In this document: piece by piece, positions 32,883 to 35,222 of the stretch
Position numbering within the stretch: position 1 is the first letter of the stretch
Layout: the number at the start of each line of letters is the position of its first letter
Origin: Bacteroidia bacterium
Lineage (GTDB): Bacteria > Bacteroidota > Bacteroidia > Bacteroidales > Azobacteroidaceae
Length of the DNA: 35,222 bases
NCBI GenBank assembly: GCA_025996865.1
Contig: BNTV01000046.1
Coordinates: forward strand, 1-35,222
Direction: 5' to 3'
The notes under the pieces: model-generated
Seen by the model: the letters and a program-made list of their open reading frames with translations, nothing else
Database searches by the model: none
Told to the model about the DNA's origin: nothing
Program-made: the position numbers and the translations under genes

Positions 32883-34427
32883 TTATTGTATATACGGCAG
32901 ACTAATAATAAATTTTGTCCCCACATTCAGTTCGCTTTCTACTTTAATCGTACCGTTCAATTCGTCGATAATTTTTTTTACGTAGGCTAAGCCTAAGCCA
33001 AAGCCTTTCGCATTGTGTACATTGCCGGTCGAAACCCGGTAAAAACGGTCGAAAATCTTTTTCAGATTCTCCTTTTTGATACCGGTTCCGTTGTCCGAAA
33101 TGCTGATCAATAGCTTGTCGCCTGCATTTTCTGTCCTCGCGCAAAGTTTCAGAGGCACATCCTGACGCCTGTATTTGACCGCGTTTTCCATCAGGTTGAA
33201 AAGCACATTGGTAAAGTGCATTTCATCGACATAAACGACCGATTCGGTAGCTTCCGGTTCCAATTCGAGCGTACCGCCGCATTTTTCCACCTGTATGTCG
33301 AAAATTTGCACCACATTCAGCAATAAATCATTGACGTCCAATTCTTTGATTTTTAGAATTGATTTTCCGTCATCCATCAGAGACATTTGCAGAACCTTGT
33401 CGATCAGGAAATGTAAACGTCGGGTTTCATCCGAGATAGTTCGCGTAATTTTGTTGAAAGAAGCCGATTCCCGCAAGGGACCGCCCTTCTCCAATATCTC
33501 AATCATACTTTCGTCGCTCAGCATTTGCGCTGCAATGGAAATACTTGCCACCGGGGTTTTCAGCTCATGCGTCATGTTGCTTATAAAATCCTTTTTCATT
33601 TCGGATAACCGTTTTTGCTTCATCACAATCCAAAGGGTGATGGCAAAGGCAACCAAAAGGACAAAAGTAAAAGCAATGGATGGTATGACGAAACGAAGAG
33701 AATCATAAATATTGTTTTTCTCGGTCGGAAATGTGACCAACAGCGCGTATGACTTAGCCTTGGACGGATTTTTGGGAAACAATACCTGAGAAAAAACATT
33801 CCTGAAATCGCCGGAACCATAACCCGGGCTTTTCCAGTAAATTGAATCGGGATTATACCCTTTAATAGCGTAACGAAAAGGCAAAACAAGGTTGTTGTTT
33901 GCCAACTCCGTTTGGATATACATTTCCAGTTTTTTAAAATCAATCCGGTTTTCAATCGGCTTTTCGTAACTTTTCACGGAAGCTCGGATTACTTCACTCA
34001 CCAAATTTTCCTGATAAACATACTGCTCGATTTGAGATTCCTGAAAAATTTGATACTCGGAACGTAAATCACTTTTCCCATAACTGGCTGTAATATCCAT
34101 CGGGCTGTCTATTTGAATGTCCGACATGTCTAAACGCCTTGAGCCTCCTACGGATAATTCGCGATCGGAAATAATCTTGTTTTGTCTAAGATTTTTACGG
34201 CCGGTTTTTTTATCAATATTATTATAAATTCGATCTTTCAATACCTGGGCGGTTTCATCCAATTCAAGATCGTGCGATACTTGAAACAAGCTTCTCTTAA
34301 CCGCTTCATTGAACTGGTTTTTTTGGTTTTCCACAATGATGTGGATATAATATACTTGTAGATATAGCAAACCGACAAAAGCAAAAATCATTACGCCGGC
34401 CAATAACCAAATAACTGATTTTCTCAT
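32883..34427 (-). CDS. rprX: Sensor histidine kinase RprX
   Basis: A 514-residue membrane kinase starting MRKSVIWLLAGVMIFAFVG, as in Bacteroides RprX. One membrane helix lies at the N-terminus and another at about 245-265, enclosing a periplasmic sensor domain of about 220 residues. Cytoplasmic motifs are the H-box NMTHELKTPVASIS (H287), N-box NVLFNLMENAVKYR, G1 ISDNGTGIKKE and G2 GFGLGLAYVKKI. It phosphorylates RprY. A longer frame begins at 34484, but a -7 box (34458-34465) lies between the two, which favours the ATG at 34427. Confidence 0.92.
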   Translation of the reverse strand: MRKSVIWLLAGVMIFAFVGLLYLQVYYIHIIVENQKNQFNEAVKRSLFQVSHDLELDETAQVLKDRIYNNIDKKTGRKNLRQNKIISDRELSVGGSRRLDMSDIQIDSPMDITASYGKSDLRSEYQIFQESQIEQYVYQENLVSEVIRASVKSYEKPIENRIDFKKLEMYIQTELANNNLVLPFRYAIKGYNPDSIYWKSPGYGSGDFRNVFSQVLFPKNPSKAKSYALLVTFPTEKNNIYDSLRFVIPSIAFTFVLLVAFAITLWIVMKQKRLSEMKKDFISNMTHELKTPVASISIAAQMLSDESMIEILEKGGPLRESASFNKITRTISDETRRLHFLIDKVLQMSLMDDGKSILKIKELDVNDLLLNVVQIFDIQVEKCGGTLELEPEATESVVYVDEMHFTNVLFNLMENAVKYRRQDVPLKLCARTENAGDKLLISISDNGTGIKKENLKKIFDRFYRVSTGNVHNAKGFGLGLAYVKKIIDELNGTIKVESELNVGTKFIISLPYIQ

Positions 34428-34457
34428 TAACTTTTTATTATGTCGCCAAATTTTTAA

Positions 34458-34465
34458 CAAATGTA
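34458..34465 (-). promoter_or_regulatory. Bacteroidota -7 box for the rprXY-TPR operon
   Basis: The minus strand reads TACATTTG, an exact TAnnTTTG match. A TTTG lies 24 bases upstream (34490-34493), slightly farther than the usual 19-21. Confidence 0.45.
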
Positions 34466-34957
34466 CGTCCTTTTTTTTTAACATTTACCCAAAAAAACAA
34501 AATTTTTTTTCACAAAAAATTAAATGTTTTTAACGAAATGGCTGAATTGTTAAAAATGCCAAGAAAAGTGTTAAAATGATAGAGATTTATAGAATTGGTA
34601 TTTGTAAACCGAACAGTAAACAATCATTATTCGGTTTTTTATCAGATTTACTCAAAAACGTGGAATTTTTTTTATTTCCCGATACAAATTTTTAAAAATA
34701 TGTATATATTTTCAAAATCATTAAAAAAATAAATATTATGGAACAAAAAACGTAGAAATCAGCAATTCAGGGCTAAAAAATAATTAATTGAAAATAAATT
34801 TGTTTATTTTTTAGAACCCGTCATTGTTGGGGCATCGGTTTTCTTTGACATATTGTTTACACGCTTAAATTAATGCAGAATTGAGAATTATGCTTACGTG
34901 GATAAGACACGATACATAAATCTTCTTTAGCCCCGACATTTCTTCAAAATTTTTTAG
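34466..34957. other. AT-rich intergenic region between rprX and hypB
   Basis: About 490 bases with no credible gene. At 34606-34640 the arms AAACCGAA and TTCGGTTT, with a 16-base loop and a run of T after the second arm, look like a plus-strand terminator, although no plus-strand gene precedes it. I see nothing else. Confidence 0.4.
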
Positions 34958-34965
34958 TAACTTTG
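34958..34965 (+). promoter_or_regulatory. Bacteroidota -7 box for hypB
   Basis: TAACTTTG fits TAnnTTTG, 31 bases before the hypB ATG. No TTTG is visible at -33. Confidence 0.45.
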
Positions 34966-34996
34966 TACTTATTATTCCATATAAAAAACTTGATTT

Positions 34997-35222
34997 ATGT
35001 GCGGAACTTGCGGATGCAACAATCATGAACATCACCATCACGACCACGAACACGACGGTCATCACCACCATCACGACGAAAGCCGCGTGATCAGGTTGGA
35101 ACAGGATATTCTCCAACGAAACAATTTATCAGCAGAACGAAACCGGGGCTATTTCGAAGCCAAAAACATTTTCTGCCTGAACCTGATGAGTTCTCCCGGC
35201 TCGGGAAAAACAACTTTACTGG
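34997..35222 (+). CDS. hypB: Hydrogenase nickel-insertion GTPase HypB (3'-truncated by window edge)
   Basis: The first 75 residues of HypB. The N-terminus MCGTCGCNN is the high-affinity nickel site with three cysteines. A histidine-rich stretch follows (HEHHHHDHEHDGHHHHHDE, about residues 10-28), which stores nickel. Then comes a helix and the P-loop MSSPGSGKTT of the GTPase. HypB delivers nickel with HypA to NiFe hydrogenase. The gene is probably the first of a hyp cluster that continues beyond the window, and it has its own -7 box. Confidence 0.93.
   Translation, partial: MCGTCGCNNHEHHHHDHEHDGHHHHHDESRVIRLEQDILQRNNLSAERNRGYFEAKNIFCLNLMSSPGSGKTTLL

Overview
The window is about 35 kb of chromosome from a member of the Bacteroidota, most likely order Bacteroidales. 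The evidence is a SusC/SusD pair with Bacteroidota-type lipoproteins, an RprX/RprY-type two-component system, a putative LptD of the Bacteroidota type, a DUF3575 (fimbria-associated) gene remnant, and promoters that repeatedly fit the Bacteroidota -7 box TAnnTTTG instead of the sigma-70 TATAAT. A hypB gene at the right edge suggests a NiFe hydrogenase, so probably an anaerobic or fermentative lifestyle. Genus cannot be told from the sequence alone.

Layout. 1-890: end of an unknown gene, then a decayed peptide-export locus (thioredoxin-like pseudogene, C39-type ABC exporter with a large internal deletion) and a perfect 29-bp palindrome. 942-4049: DUF349 repeat protein and a phosphofructokinase, overlapping by 4 bases. 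4088-8889 (minus): HD-domain hydrolase, LptD-like outer-membrane protein, and a GH57 alpha-glucan enzyme. 8862-9413: AT-rich divergent leader. 9414-17449: five-gene nutrient-uptake locus (SusC, SusD, DUF4843 lipoprotein, PKD-like lipoprotein, DUF4369/TlpA thioredoxin), closed by a hairpin terminator. 17526-19295: cell-wall amidase and an MlaD/MCE lipid-transport protein. 19664-21857: dnaA and kdsA, tail to tail and overlapping by 11 bases. 21897-22508: HdeD-family membrane protein. 22509-24098: a 1.6-kb gene graveyard holding pieces of a DUF3575 gene, a DUF1703-type ATPase/nuclease and a PD-(D/E)XK (Rpn-type) transposase. 24099-26101: PAP2 phosphatase, then a small HTH protein abutting a double-domain universal stress protein. 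26145-28560 (minus): orphan HTH regulator, and lgt overlapping a pncC-type cinA. 28574-31295: CNNM/CorC-type transporter and murF. 31322-34465 (minus): rprX, rprY and a TPR lipoprotein-like or secreted protein in one operon. 34958-end: start of hypB.

Much of the window serves the cell envelope: LPS export and Kdo synthesis (LptD-like, KdsA), lipoprotein maturation (Lgt), peptidoglycan (MurF, amidase), lipid trafficking (MlaD), a PAP2 lipid phosphatase, and nutrient import (SusCD). The most unusual signals are the two pseudogenes whose heads are joined to their tails by internal deletions, the graveyard of nuclease and transposase fragments, a near-perfect palindrome that encodes the signal-peptide end of the TPR protein, and the SusCD locus that carries a thioredoxin but no hydrolase or dedicated regulator. 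I found no CRISPR array, tRNA, rRNA, prophage or intact insertion sequence.
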